35,314 nucleotides of DNA from Halomonas sp. (GTDB lineage Bacteria > Pseudomonadota > Gammaproteobacteria > Pseudomonadales > Halomonadaceae): NCBI GenBank assembly GCA_003552795.1, contig PUOM01000079.1:1-35314 (forward strand), given 5' to 3'. The translations under genes and the position numbers were made by a program. The notes under the pieces were generated by a model. It was not told where the DNA came from and searched no databases. It saw nothing but the letters and a program-made list of their open reading frames with translations. Below, in pieces: positions 1 to 6,943 of this stretch. Each line of letters opens with the position of its first letter. The first letter of the stretch is position 1.

Positions 1-51
1 AAACGCTCATGTGATGCTCCCATCCGGGGGCATCGCTGTTTCTGCGGGACG

Positions 52-77
52 AAAAAAGCCGCCCTCGATGGGGCGGC
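52..77 (-). terminator. Intrinsic terminator of the candidate small RNA
   Basis: On the minus strand GCCGCCC (77-71), a six-base loop and GGGCGGC (64-58) form a perfect 7-bp stem followed directly by TTTTTT (57-52). Confidence 0.85.
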
Positions 78-167
78 GGCAAGACCGTGACTAGCTAATG
101 AGGAGGGAGAAACCACGGCAGCGACTGGCGGGCCCTGCCCTGGCAGTGGCGGCTCATCAACGCCACT
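52..167 (-). ncRNA. Candidate Fur-regulated small RNA (PrrF/RyhB-like)
   Basis: Reading the minus strand from about base 167 to 52 gives a transcript of about 116 nt with the layout of iron-responsive trans-acting small RNAs. It has a 5' stem-loop (CAGTGGCG paired with CGCCACTG), then a largely unpaired pyrimidine-rich stretch containing TTTCTCCCTCCTCATTAG, then a GC-rich hairpin followed by six U. The unpaired part is complementary to Shine-Dalgarno-type sequence (AGGAGGGAG), which would suit blocking of translation starts. Promoter and Fur-like operator lie immediately upstream. From memory, the core ending in TAGTCACGG resembles the conserved core of Pseudomonas PrrF, but I could not run a covariance search. 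What is seen: promoter, operator, hairpins and terminator in register. What is inferred: iron regulation and base-pairing function. The 5' end is estimated from the -10 position and could shift by a few bases. Confidence 0.72.
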
Positions 168-174
168 GGAAACA

Positions 175-203
175 AGAGTAATCATTCTCATTTGCGTCGT
201 CAA
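175..203 (-). promoter_or_regulatory. Sigma70-type promoter of the candidate small RNA
   Basis: On the minus strand the -35 box is TTGACG (bases 203-198) and the -10 box is TACTCT (180-175), with exactly 17 bases between them. This is the best-formed promoter I found in the window. It points away from the AEC permease, whose stop codon lies about 44 bp upstream, and toward the terminator at 52-77. Confidence 0.68.
177..195. promoter_or_regulatory. Fur-box-like operator
   Basis: AGTAATCATTCTCATTTGC matches the 19-bp Fur consensus GATAATGATAATCATTATC at 12 of 19 positions by hand alignment and contains the ATCATTCTCATT core typical of gammaproteobacterial Fur sites. It fills the -35/-10 spacer and part of the -10 box, the position where bound Fur-Fe(II) would block RNA polymerase. 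Confidence 0.66.
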
Positions 204-246
204 TAGTAATGCGAATGTTTTTTATTTAGATCCCTTGGTGGCGGGG

Positions 247-1161
247 TCAGCTCACCAGCCGTAGCCACAGGGGGAGGGTGGCCATGGCCAGCAGGGTCTG
301 GGCGGTGATCAGCGCCGCCATCATCTCGGCGTCGCCGCCCAGCTGTCGGGCCAGGATATAGGCGGAGGTGGCGGTGGGCAGGGCGGCGAACAGCAGCGCC
401 ACATCGCGGCTTACCGGGTCAAGGCCCAGTGCCAGGGCGAGCGCCAGTACCAGGGCAGGCATCAGCCCCAGCTTGATGAGGTTGGTGGCCCAGACGCCGC
501 GGTCGAGCCGCAGCAGCGCTGCGGGGCGCAGCGCCACGCCGACCGCCACCAGGCCCAGCGGCAGGGCGGCGCGCCCCAGCAGTTCCACCGTGGCCGCACT
601 CCAGCCCGGCAGGCCGATGCCGGAAAGGTTCAGCCCGATGCCGATCAGGCAGCCGAGAATCAGCGGATTCCGCAACAGGGCGGTGAGGCTTTTCCCGAGG
701 CTGCCGGCGCCGAGCGTGCCGGCGGCGATAAAGCTCGCGACGCACATGACGTTGACCACCGGCACCATCAGCGCCACGGCAACGGCGGCGACGGTGGCGC
801 CGGGGGTGCCGTGGAGAGCGGCGGCGCCGGCCACGCCAACATAGGTATTGAAGCGCAGGGCCCCCTGAAAGGCCGAGGTGAAGGCGGCCGGGTCCAGGCC
901 CAGCCAGCCGCGCAGCGTCCAGAGCAGGGCGCCGAACAGGCCCATGGCGCCCAGCAGTGCCACGGCCACTCGCCCCACCGGCACCTGGCTGACGTCGGCG
1001 GTGGCCAGGGTCGAGACCAGCATGGCGGGGAACAGCAGGAAGTAGATCAGCCGTTCCAGCCGGGGCCAGAAGTCGCCGCCCGGCTGGCGTAGTCGCCCCA
1101 GCACGGCGCCCAGCAGGATCAGCAGGAAAAGGGGGCCCAGCGCATTCGCCACTCCCGTCAT
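247..1161 (-). CDS. AEC (auxin efflux carrier) family permease
   Basis: About 304 residues, highly hydrophobic with roughly ten predicted membrane segments in two halves, as in the Mem_trans/AEC family. Family members export or exchange small organic acids, amino acids or related metabolites across the inner membrane; the substrate cannot be read from sequence. The start at 1161 (MTGVANALGP) is chosen over the longer open frame because AAGGAGACCGAG precedes it at good spacing, and the 17 extra upstream residues are polar and look non-coding. The gene is divergent from the FixH-like gene, and no strong terminator is visible between its stop and the small-RNA promoter just downstream. Confidence 0.85.
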   Translation of the reverse strand: MTGVANALGPLFLLILLGAVLGRLRQPGGDFWPRLERLIYFLLFPAMLVSTLATADVSQVPVGRVAVALLGAMGLFGALLWTLRGWLGLDPAAFTSAFQGALRFNTYVGVAGAAALHGTPGATVAAVAVALMVPVVNVMCVASFIAAGTLGAGSLGKSLTALLRNPLILGCLIGIGLNLSGIGLPGWSAATVELLGRAALPLGLVAVGVALRPAALLRLDRGVWATNLIKLGLMPALVLALALALGLDPVSRDVALLFAALPTATSAYILARQLGGDAEMMAALITAQTLLAMATLPLWLRLVS

Positions 1162-1272
1162 CTCGGTCTCCTTGGTCGGGTTGCCCTGCGACATCCTTGC
1201 GCACTCTGCCACAGGCGAATGCTGATAAGCTTAACGCGACAACTCCTTTCGTGGACGCCCCTGCCCGCTGCC

Positions 1273-1785
1273 ATGCCGACATCCGCTCACTCCGAACCGG
1301 CGCTTTCGCGCCCTCCGCTGCTGCGCCTGCTGGTGCTGCTCACCCTGGGGACCGTGGCTGTGGCACTCTGGTACCTGGCCAGCTACAGTCTTCGTGGCAG
1401 TGAGGACGTGCACTGGTACCCCGAAGAGGCTGACTGCGAGCTGAGCCAGGGTGCCTGCGGGGCGGCACTGGGCGAGGGCGGCAGCCTGACGCTGGATCTG
1501 GGCGTCGACGGCGAGATCCGGGCGCTGGAGCGCCTGCCGATGACGGTGGCCCTCGAGGGTATCGAGGCGGAGTCGGTGGTGGTGGACTTCATCGGCCGCG
1601 ACATGGACATGGGGCTGCATCGCTATCCGCTGGCCCGGCAGGACGATGGCACCTTCCGTGGCGAGGGGCAGATACCGATCTGCACCGAGACGGTGATGCC
1701 CTGGCGGGCCCGGGTGATCATCGCCACCGAGCAGGGGCGGCTGGGCAGTGGATTCAACTTCGAGGTGGAGAGAAGCCGACTATGA
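1273..1785 (+). CDS. FixH-like single-span membrane protein, possible copper partner of SCO
   Basis: About 170 residues from the ATG at 1273; a start at 1219 is also open but adds a poor N-terminus. One transmembrane segment lies near residues 17-40 (LLRLLVLLTLGTVAVALWYL), followed by a periplasmic domain. That domain has a Cys pair (CELSQGAC), a Met/His-rich stretch (MDMGLHRY) and a third Cys (PICTET). The pattern of a beta-sandwich with a methionine/histidine loop followed by DGTFRGEG resembles FixH/YtkA-type domains. The stop codon overlaps the start of the SCO gene (ATGA), so the two are translationally coupled. I infer a role in copper handling for cytochrome oxidase assembly from the neighbour and the candidate metal ligands. 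The family assignment is tentative. Confidence 0.7.
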   Translation: MPTSAHSEPALSRPPLLRLLVLLTLGTVAVALWYLASYSLRGSEDVHWYPEEADCELSQGACGAALGEGGSLTLDLGVDGEIRALERLPMTVALEGIEAESVVVDFIGRDMDMGLHRYPLARQDDGTFRGEGQIPICTETVMPWRARVIIATEQGRLGSGFNFEVERSRL

Positions 1786-2381
1786 AACGACAGGGACTCT
1801 GGGCGGGCATCGCGCTGATCGTGCTGGTGCTGGGCGTGGGCGGCTACGGCTGGTTCCAGCAGCAGCTCGGGTCCGGCGGAAGCGGTAACGGCAACGGGCT
1901 GACCGGCGGTCCCATCGAGCTGCCCTCGACCCGGGGCGACTTCTCCCTGGCCGAGCTCGAGGAAGATCAGCTGGCGGTGGTGTTCTTCGGCTATACCTAC
2001 TGTCCCGACGTCTGCCCCATGACCCTGGCGGTGGTGCGCCAGGCGCTGGCCGAGCTGGATGAAGCCGGCCGTGAGCGGGTGGTGCCGCTGATGATCTCCG
2101 TGGATCCCGAGCGCGACACCCTGGAGCGCCTGGCGGAGTACACCGGCTACTTCGGCGATGACTTCATCGGTGCGACCGGCAGCGAGGCCCAGCTCGAGGA
2201 GCTCGCCGAGCGCTACGGCGTCATCTGGCGGCGCGTCGAGACGCCGGAGTCGGCCATGGGGTATACCATCGACCACAGCTCATCGCTCTACCTGGTGGAT
2301 CGCGAGGGCACCATCCTGCGGCGGGTGCTCTACTCACCGGCGCCCCATGCGCTGGTCTCCGCGCTCGACGAAACTCTCTGA
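1782..2381 (+). CDS. SCO1/SenC/PrrC family copper chaperone
   Basis: 199 residues. An N-terminal membrane anchor (about residues 5-25) is followed by a Gly/Ser/Asn linker and a thioredoxin-fold domain. The copper-binding CxxxC is present as YCPDVCP (Cys74, Cys78), and the third ligand, His165, occurs in YTIDHSSSLY. FFGYTYCPDVCP and the SVDPERDT strand are family signatures. SCO proteins deliver copper to, or reduce, the CuA site of cytochrome c oxidase in the periplasm. It is coupled to the FixH-like gene by a 4-bp overlap. No oxidase subunit genes are in the window, so its target oxidase is unknown. Confidence 0.93.
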   Translation: MKRQGLWAGIALIVLVLGVGGYGWFQQQLGSGGSGNGNGLTGGPIELPSTRGDFSLAELEEDQLAVVFFGYTYCPDVCPMTLAVVRQALAELDEAGRERVVPLMISVDPERDTLERLAEYTGYFGDDFIGATGSEAQLEELAERYGVIWRRVETPESAMGYTIDHSSSLYLVDREGTILRRVLYSPAPHALVSALDETL

Positions 2382-2406
2382 CTCGCCTCCCGGGCCTGTT
2401 CTGCCA

Positions 2407-2426
2407 GCCCCGCCTCAGCGCGGGGC
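2407..2426. terminator. Hairpin between convergent SCO and PHB depolymerase genes
   Basis: GCCCCGC, a six-base loop and GCGGGGC form a perfect 7-bp stem that overlaps the stop codon of the minus-strand esterase. It could end transcription from both sides, but neither strand has a clean T-run. Confidence 0.45.
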
Positions 2427-3473
2427 TTCCTGCAGGCGATCCATCATCGCCATCAAGGCGCGGACCTGTGTGCCCTCCCGGGTGTCGTGGAGCGGATCCA
2501 TCTGCCAGGTACTCTCGGCGAAGCCCCACCAGTCCCAGCACCCCTGGGGGTTGGCCATGCTGGTCTCGGCCTGGGGGTAGAGCACGACCCGGTCGTGGGC
2601 GGCCGCCCACTCGTTGAGGCCGCTGTGGCGCACGAAGGCCTCGCCTATCTGCTCGGCGCCCATGCCGCAGCCGTGAAGAGCGACCGTCAGGTGGCAGCCG
2701 CCCTCGCCACATGCCTCCGGGACGAACAGATAGCCCTCCGAGTCGAGCCCCTTGACGGCGAAGTCGCTCTGATCGAAGCGTATCAGGTCATCGCTGGCGG
2801 CCACCGTCTCGGCGGCCTCCTCCGCATCAGGCGGCGTGTCGTGTAGCCAGGCCATGGCCTGGCCGGTGAGGTCCTTGCCGCAGCCCAGCAGATGGGTGCC
2901 GCCGCCCTGCCGGCAATCGCCCAGCTCCGTGGCCGGGAGCGGGCTGGCCCGGTGGCCGATCGGCCAGCCGTGGCCGACGTTGTCGCTGGTCATGAAGTGC
3001 AGCTGTGTCTCGGGGCTCCCCAGCCAGCCGGCGAGCTGCTCGGCCAGGGCCGCGCCCAGCGCAGGGGCAACGGTCTCGTCCGCGTCACCGTGCCAGACAA
3101 AGGCGCGCAGTTCGGCCAGTGCCTCGGCGCTGCCCACGCGGTCATGCTCGCGATAGTCGTCCAGGCGCTGCTCGAGTTCATCGAGGGAGGGCGGGCCGAG
3201 GCGGGTGGTCATGCACTGACCCAGGGCGCGCCTCAGGGTGCCCTGGGCGCAGGACCAGGGGCCGGCGCCGAGCACCGCGAGGCCCTGGAAGCGCTCTGGC
3301 CATGCCACCGCCAGCTGGGTGGCCATATAGCCTCCGGACGAGACGCCGATCACGCTGGTGTCGCTCTGCTCCAGCCCCAGCCTGGGCAGGTCGGGAGGGC
3401 GTTCAGCGGCAGCGGGTGTCGCGACGAGGGCCGCCAGCACGAGGCCGGCGGCGGGAAGGGAGGGTGAGGTCAT
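2415..3473 (-). CDS. Secreted PHB depolymerase-type esterase (Penicillium funiculosum-like, permuted catalytic order)
   Basis: 352 residues with a signal peptide (about 1-23, ending TPAAA). The serine hydrolase box GVSSGGYMA places the nucleophile at Ser45, very close to the mature N-terminus. The likely acid is Asp132 in WHGDADETVAP and the likely His is His168 in NVGHGWP. An ALHGC motif and NPQGCWDWWG follow in the C-terminal half. From memory this order (Ser, Asp, His, then the HGC and GCWDWWG elements) is that of the P. funiculosum poly(3-hydroxybutyrate) depolymerase, a circularly permuted alpha/beta hydrolase. Predicted role: extracellular or periplasmic hydrolysis of PHB or related polyesters. 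It starts 5 nt after the FKBP stop codon, so the two are probably co-expressed. Substrate specificity is not proven by sequence. Confidence 0.85.
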   Translation of the reverse strand: MTSPSLPAAGLVLAALVATPAAAERPPDLPRLGLEQSDTSVIGVSSGGYMATQLAVAWPERFQGLAVLGAGPWSCAQGTLRRALGQCMTTRLGPPSLDELEQRLDDYREHDRVGSAEALAELRAFVWHGDADETVAPALGAALAEQLAGWLGSPETQLHFMTSDNVGHGWPIGHRASPLPATELGDCRQGGGTHLLGCGKDLTGQAMAWLHDTPPDAEEAAETVAASDDLIRFDQSDFAVKGLDSEGYLFVPEACGEGGCHLTVALHGCGMGAEQIGEAFVRHSGLNEWAAAHDRVVLYPQAETSMANPQGCWDWWGFAESTWQMDPLHDTREGTQVRALMAMMDRLQEAPR

Positions 3474-3478
3474 GGGGC

Positions 3479-4165
3479 TCAGTCATCAATGACGTCGAGG
3501 AGCTCGACGTGGAAGATGAGGGTCTCATGGGGGCCGATGGGGCCCTGCCCCTGGGCGCCGTAGGCCAGCTCGGCGGGGATCACGATCTCCCAGCTGTCGC
3601 CGACGCTCATCAGCTGCAGCGCTTCCTGCCAGCCGTCGATCACCTGATCGACGCGGAAGCTGACCGGCTCGCCGCGCTCCAGCGAGCTGTCGAAGACGGT
3701 GCCGTCGATCAACGTGCCCTCGTAGTGAACTTCGACGCTGTCCTCGGGGCCGGGAGTGGCGCCGTCACCGGATTCCAGCACTCGGTACTGCAGGCCGGAA
3801 GCGGTGACCTCCACGCCCTCGGCCTCGGCGTTGGCCGCCAGGTAGGCCTCGCCCTCGGCGCGGCTGCTCTCGGCCCGCTCGGCGGCTTCGGTCTCGCGGG
3901 AGGCCATCGCCTGCTCCTGGAAGCGCATCAGGGTCTCGGCCATCTCCTCGTCGCTCATCGCCAGTTCGCCGCCGGCGAAGACGTCCTGGATCGCCTGGGT
4001 AAAGGCATCCACGTCCAGGTCATCGACGTCCTGCTGGATGCTCTGGCCGAGGGTCACGCCCAGGCTGTAGCCGAGGCGCCCCTCGTCGGTCTCCGGCGCG
4101 GCCAGCGCCAGGGGGGCGATGCCGAGCAGGGCGGTCAGGGAAGCGGTGGTCAGCAGTCTCTTCAT
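3479..4165 (-). CDS. Periplasmic FKBP-type peptidyl-prolyl cis-trans isomerase (FkpA/Mip-like)
   Basis: 228 residues. The signal peptide is MKRLLTTASLTALLGIAPLALA. A helical FKBP_N dimerisation region (about residues 28-115) has the usual GYSLGVTLGQSI motif, and an FKBP_C catalytic domain (about 125-226) contains VEVHYEGTLIDGTVFDSS and PAELAYGAQG. It should speed proline isomerisation and chaperone folding of exported proteins. The esterase gene follows 5 nt after its stop, which suggests this foldase may assist that secreted enzyme. Its C-terminus ends in LLDVIDD rather than a lysine-rich tail. Confidence 0.93.
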   Translation of the reverse strand: MKRLLTTASLTALLGIAPLALAAPETDEGRLGYSLGVTLGQSIQQDVDDLDVDAFTQAIQDVFAGGELAMSDEEMAETLMRFQEQAMASRETEAAERAESSRAEGEAYLAANAEAEGVEVTASGLQYRVLESGDGATPGPEDSVEVHYEGTLIDGTVFDSSLERGEPVSFRVDQVIDGWQEALQLMSVGDSWEIVIPAELAYGAQGQGPIGPHETLIFHVELLDVIDD

Positions 4166-4358
4166 GAACGGGCCTTGTGGTTAGGCGCATGGCGCCATGG
4201 CAGGTGTGGTTGGGCGCGTAGCACCATGACGGGAACAGAAGCGATCAGGCGCGAGCGTGCCACCGGTGAATGGAGACCATGGGACTCCTCGGGGGCGGGC
4301 CGGTTCCGCACGACGGCGGTAAAGTGCCGGCCCGGCCACGAGTATCATACCATCCGGA
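4166..4358 (-). other. Intergenic region between teaD and the FKBP gene
   Basis: 193 bp without a convincing gene. A TATGAT hexamer on the minus strand (4349-4344) could be a -10 element for the FKBP-esterase pair, but I see no good -35 and it would leave a leader of about 180 nt. No clear terminator for the tea operon is visible here; GGGCCGG/CCGGCCC arms (4297-4303, 4327-4333) are 23 nt apart and weak. Confidence 0.4.
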
Positions 4359-4802
4359 TCAGACGACCAGGGTGGGGCAGTGGGCGGAGCCGGCCACGCG
4401 CTGGGCCACGCTACCCAGCAGCAGGCTCTTGTCGCCGTTGGTGCCCTGGGCACCGATCACGATCAGATCGCACTCGCGCTTGCGGGCGAAGCGGACGATG
4501 GTGCGCGAAGGCCGGCCGCCCTTGACGAAAGCGCGCAGGCTCTCGGCCGGGACGCCCATCTCGATCGCCTCGCTCTTGGCATGCACGGCGATCTCGGTGG
4601 CGTACTCCTTGAGGGCGTCGTCGGGGATCTCGAGCTTCTCCGGGCGGACCATGGAGAGGGAGGCTTCGAGCAGACTGTGGTGCTTGAAGACGCATAGAAG
4701 GTAAAGCTCGGCGCCGGTCAGCAGCTGCAGGCCGACGCCCTTCTGCAAGGCCTTCAGCGCCCCCTTGGACCCGTCTACCGGGACCAGTATTCGATTGAAC
4801 AT
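4359..4802 (-). CDS. teaD: TeaD-type universal stress protein, regulator of ectoine TRAP uptake
   Basis: 147 residues, a single Usp domain. The C-terminal ATP-binding signature G-x2-G-x9-G-S is intact as [20 protein letters not shown]. It is the last gene of the tea cluster, 41 bp after teaC. In Halomonas elongata the equivalent TeaD binds ATP and restrains TeaABC activity (established knowledge). The assignment here rests on the family, the ATP motif and its position behind teaC. Confidence 0.9.
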   Translation of the reverse strand: MFNRILVPVDGSKGALKALQKGVGLQLLTGAELYLLCVFKHHSLLEASLSMVRPEKLEIPDDALKEYATEIAVHAKSEAIEMGVPAESLRAFVKGGRPSRTIVRFARKRECDLIVIGAQGTNGDKSLLLGSVAQRVAGSAHCPTLVV

Positions 4803-4843
4803 GGCGTGTCTCCCTGGGGTTTATGGGCTCTGGAAGCCGTGGA

Positions 4844-6127
4844 TCAGCGGAACGCCAGGTCGCGCAGGAAGAGCGCGATCTGCGGGAACATGATGATCAG
4901 CGCCGCGGCCAGCACCAGCATGAAGACAAAGGGTGGCGTGCCGCGGATCACCTCCCAGTAGGGCCGCTTGAAGATGGCGATGGCGGTGAAGATATCGCAG
5001 CCGAAGGGTGGCGTCGCCGAACCTATCGCCACCTGCAGAGTGATCAGCACCCCGACGTGCACCGGGTCGAGGCCTGAGGCGGCGATGGCCGGAGCGAAGA
5101 TCGGCGTCAGCACCAGGATCACCACGATGGGGTCGACGAACATGCAGGCCACGAAGAAGGCTACCGAGATGGCGATCAGCACGCCCACCGGCCCGGCCTC
5201 GTTGACGCCGACCGCTGCGAGTATCGTCTGCGGGATCTGGGCAAAGGAGATGATCCAGGAGAAGCCGTTGCCCACCGCCACCAGGATGAACACCACGGCG
5301 GTGATCAGGCCGGTGGATTTGGCGATGGCGTAGATGTGGTGCAGCTTCAGCGAGCGGAAGACCACGAACTCGAGGAGCACCGCATAGAGGACGCAGGCGG
5401 CGGCGGCCTCGGTGGGGCTGAAGACGCCGCCGTAGATGCCGCCCACGATCAGCACCGGGAAGCCCAGCGGCCAGAGCGCGTCCTTGACCGAGATGGCACG
5501 CTGCTTCCAGCTCGCCCTCGGCTCCGTGGGCACCTTGTTGATGGTGGCGTAGAGGATGCAGTAGGCCGAGAACATGGCCAGGATCAGCAGCCCCGGTCCG
5601 ATGCCGGCGATAAACAGCTCACCGATGGAGGTGCCGGAGATGACGCCGTAGATGATCATGCCGATGCTCGGCGGGATCAGGAAGGCGATATCGCTGGAGT
5701 TGATGATCAGCGCCAGGGTGAAAGGGTCCTTGTAGCCCGCCTTGAGCATGCGCGGGCGCAGCGGCGAGCCCACCGCCACCACGGTCGCCTGGGTGGACCC
5801 GGAAACGGCGCCGAACAGGGTGCAGGAAGCCGCGGTGGATACCGCCAGGCCGCCCTTGATATGGCCCACGAAGCTCATGACCATGTTGATCAGCCGGTTG
5901 GCCGACTGGCCGCGGGTCATGATGTCGGCGGCCAGGATGAACATCGGCACGGCGATCAGCGCCGTGGGGCGGATGCCACCCATCATCTGCTGGATCAGGG
6001 TTTCCATCTGACCAAGCCCGCCAAAGGTCATGTAGAAACCGACAAAGGCCGCCGTGGCCAGGGGAATCATCATCGGGAAGCCGAGCAGCAGCAACACGAT
6101 CATGATGGAAATTATGATGGTCGTCAT
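4844..6127 (-). CDS. teaC: Ectoine/hydroxyectoine TRAP transporter, large membrane subunit
   Basis: 427 residues, DctM family, with about twelve hydrophobic segments across the protein. It begins MTTIIISIMIVLLLLGFPMM and carries the family motifs LFGAVSGSTQATV and FLIPPSIGMIIYG. It forms the sodium-coupled transport channel of the tripartite TeaABC system in the inner membrane. The start lies 32 bp after the teaB stop. Gene order A-B-C-D and length fit the Halomonas elongata tea operon. Confidence 0.93.
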   Translation of the reverse strand: MTTIIISIMIVLLLLGFPMMIPLATAAFVGFYMTFGGLGQMETLIQQMMGGIRPTALIAVPMFILAADIMTRGQSANRLINMVMSFVGHIKGGLAVSTAASCTLFGAVSGSTQATVVAVGSPLRPRMLKAGYKDPFTLALIINSSDIAFLIPPSIGMIIYGVISGTSIGELFIAGIGPGLLILAMFSAYCILYATINKVPTEPRASWKQRAISVKDALWPLGFPVLIVGGIYGGVFSPTEAAAACVLYAVLLEFVVFRSLKLHHIYAIAKSTGLITAVVFILVAVGNGFSWIISFAQIPQTILAAVGVNEAGPVGVLIAISVAFFVACMFVDPIVVILVLTPIFAPAIAASGLDPVHVGVLITLQVAIGSATPPFGCDIFTAIAIFKRPYWEVIRGTPPFVFMLVLAAALIIMFPQIALFLRDLAFR

Positions 6128-6159
6128 GGTGAGATGTCCTCGCTAGGGCTCGATCGGGA

Positions 6160-6747
6160 TCAGACTTCCGTTTCCGTGTCCTTGTAGCCGTCCACCACAT
6201 GGGTCGATAGGTAGACATCCCGGGAGGTCAGGTTCTTGATGGCGGTCAGCAGGTACTGGATCCCGGTGATGGCGAAGCCCAGCGGAACCCAGAGGTAGAT
6301 GATCCACACCGGAATACTGAGCGAGGGCAGCACGCGCCCGCGGCTGTAGATCGTCGAGATATAGCCGATCGAGTAGTAGCAGAGCACGAACATCACCAGG
6401 GCGGTGAACAGGCTGATGAAGATCATCATCCAGCGCCTCCCCCCGGTGGGCACGGCATCGTAGATGGCCGACATGCGGATATGGCGTCCGTGGCGGGCCG
6501 CATAGCCGATGCCCGCGAAGGTGATCATCACGATCAGGATGCGGTTGACCTCCTCGGAGAAGTGCAGGCTCTCGCCGAGGATGAAACGGCTCAGCACGTT
6601 GGCGATGGTGTTGATGGCCATGAGGATCACCCCCATGGCCAGGATCACCGACTCGGTCCGGCTGATCCAGGTGTCGATGGCCCCCAGCGGGCCGGGCAGG
6701 GTCGAGCGGTAGTTCTTCTCGGCAATGTCGTCTTCGTTCATTTCCAT
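6160..6747 (-). CDS. teaB: Ectoine/hydroxyectoine TRAP transporter, small membrane subunit
   Basis: About 195 residues from the ATG at 6747 ([12 protein letters not shown]), DctQ family, with four hydrophobic segments. The 6747 start is preceded by GGAGAGGAG at a 9-nt spacing. The longer GTG start at 6774 (204 aa) has no visible Shine-Dalgarno sequence but cannot be excluded. The small subunit joins TeaC in the membrane and is needed for transport. The DctQ hallmark pattern ([20 protein letters not shown]) is clear. It is separated from teaA by about 195 bp that contain a strong hairpin. Confidence 0.92.
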   Translation of the reverse strand: MEMNEDDIAEKNYRSTLPGPLGAIDTWISRTESVILAMGVILMAINTIANVLSRFILGESLHFSEEVNRILIVMITFAGIGYAARHGRHIRMSAIYDAVPTGGRRWMMIFISLFTALVMFVLCYYSIGYISTIYSRGRVLPSLSIPVWIIYLWVPLGFAITGIQYLLTAIKNLTSRDVYLSTHVVDGYKDTETEV

Positions 6748-6886
6748 GTCGGCGGGCTCCTCTCCGTTCCCCACGCACGATTCGCACTGTTGTACCTCGA
6801 GAGTACGCCGTCCGGCTTCGCCGTGCCGGCAAGGCTTCCAACGCTGAGTGGCCGCCCGATTGCCGTCGCACGGGTCGTGAAGACAG

Positions 6887-6912
6887 AAGGGGCGGCCTTG
6901 CGGCCGCCCCTT
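6887..6912 (-). terminator. Attenuator-like hairpin between teaA and teaB
   Basis: AAGGGGCGGCC and GGCCGCCCCTT form a perfect 11-bp stem with a 4-base loop, about 30 bp after the teaA stop. On the minus strand the run after it is CTGTCTTC, only partly T-rich, so partial termination or 3'-end protection of teaA mRNA is more likely than complete stopping. It would let the binding protein be made in excess of the membrane subunits. Confidence 0.6.
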
Positions 6913-6943
6913 CGTCTCAGCGGTGATGATGTGTCTGCGACGA

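Noticed and set aside
99-182. Plus-strand short ORF (about 27 codons from ATGAGGAGGGAG) over the small RNA
   Set aside because: No ribosome site or promoter on that strand; the sequence is explained better by the minus-strand small RNA with its promoter and terminator.
3005-4525. Plus-strand ORF of 506 aa
   Set aside because: Runs across three minus-strand genes with clear homology; Arg/Gly/Ala-rich with no recognisable domain.
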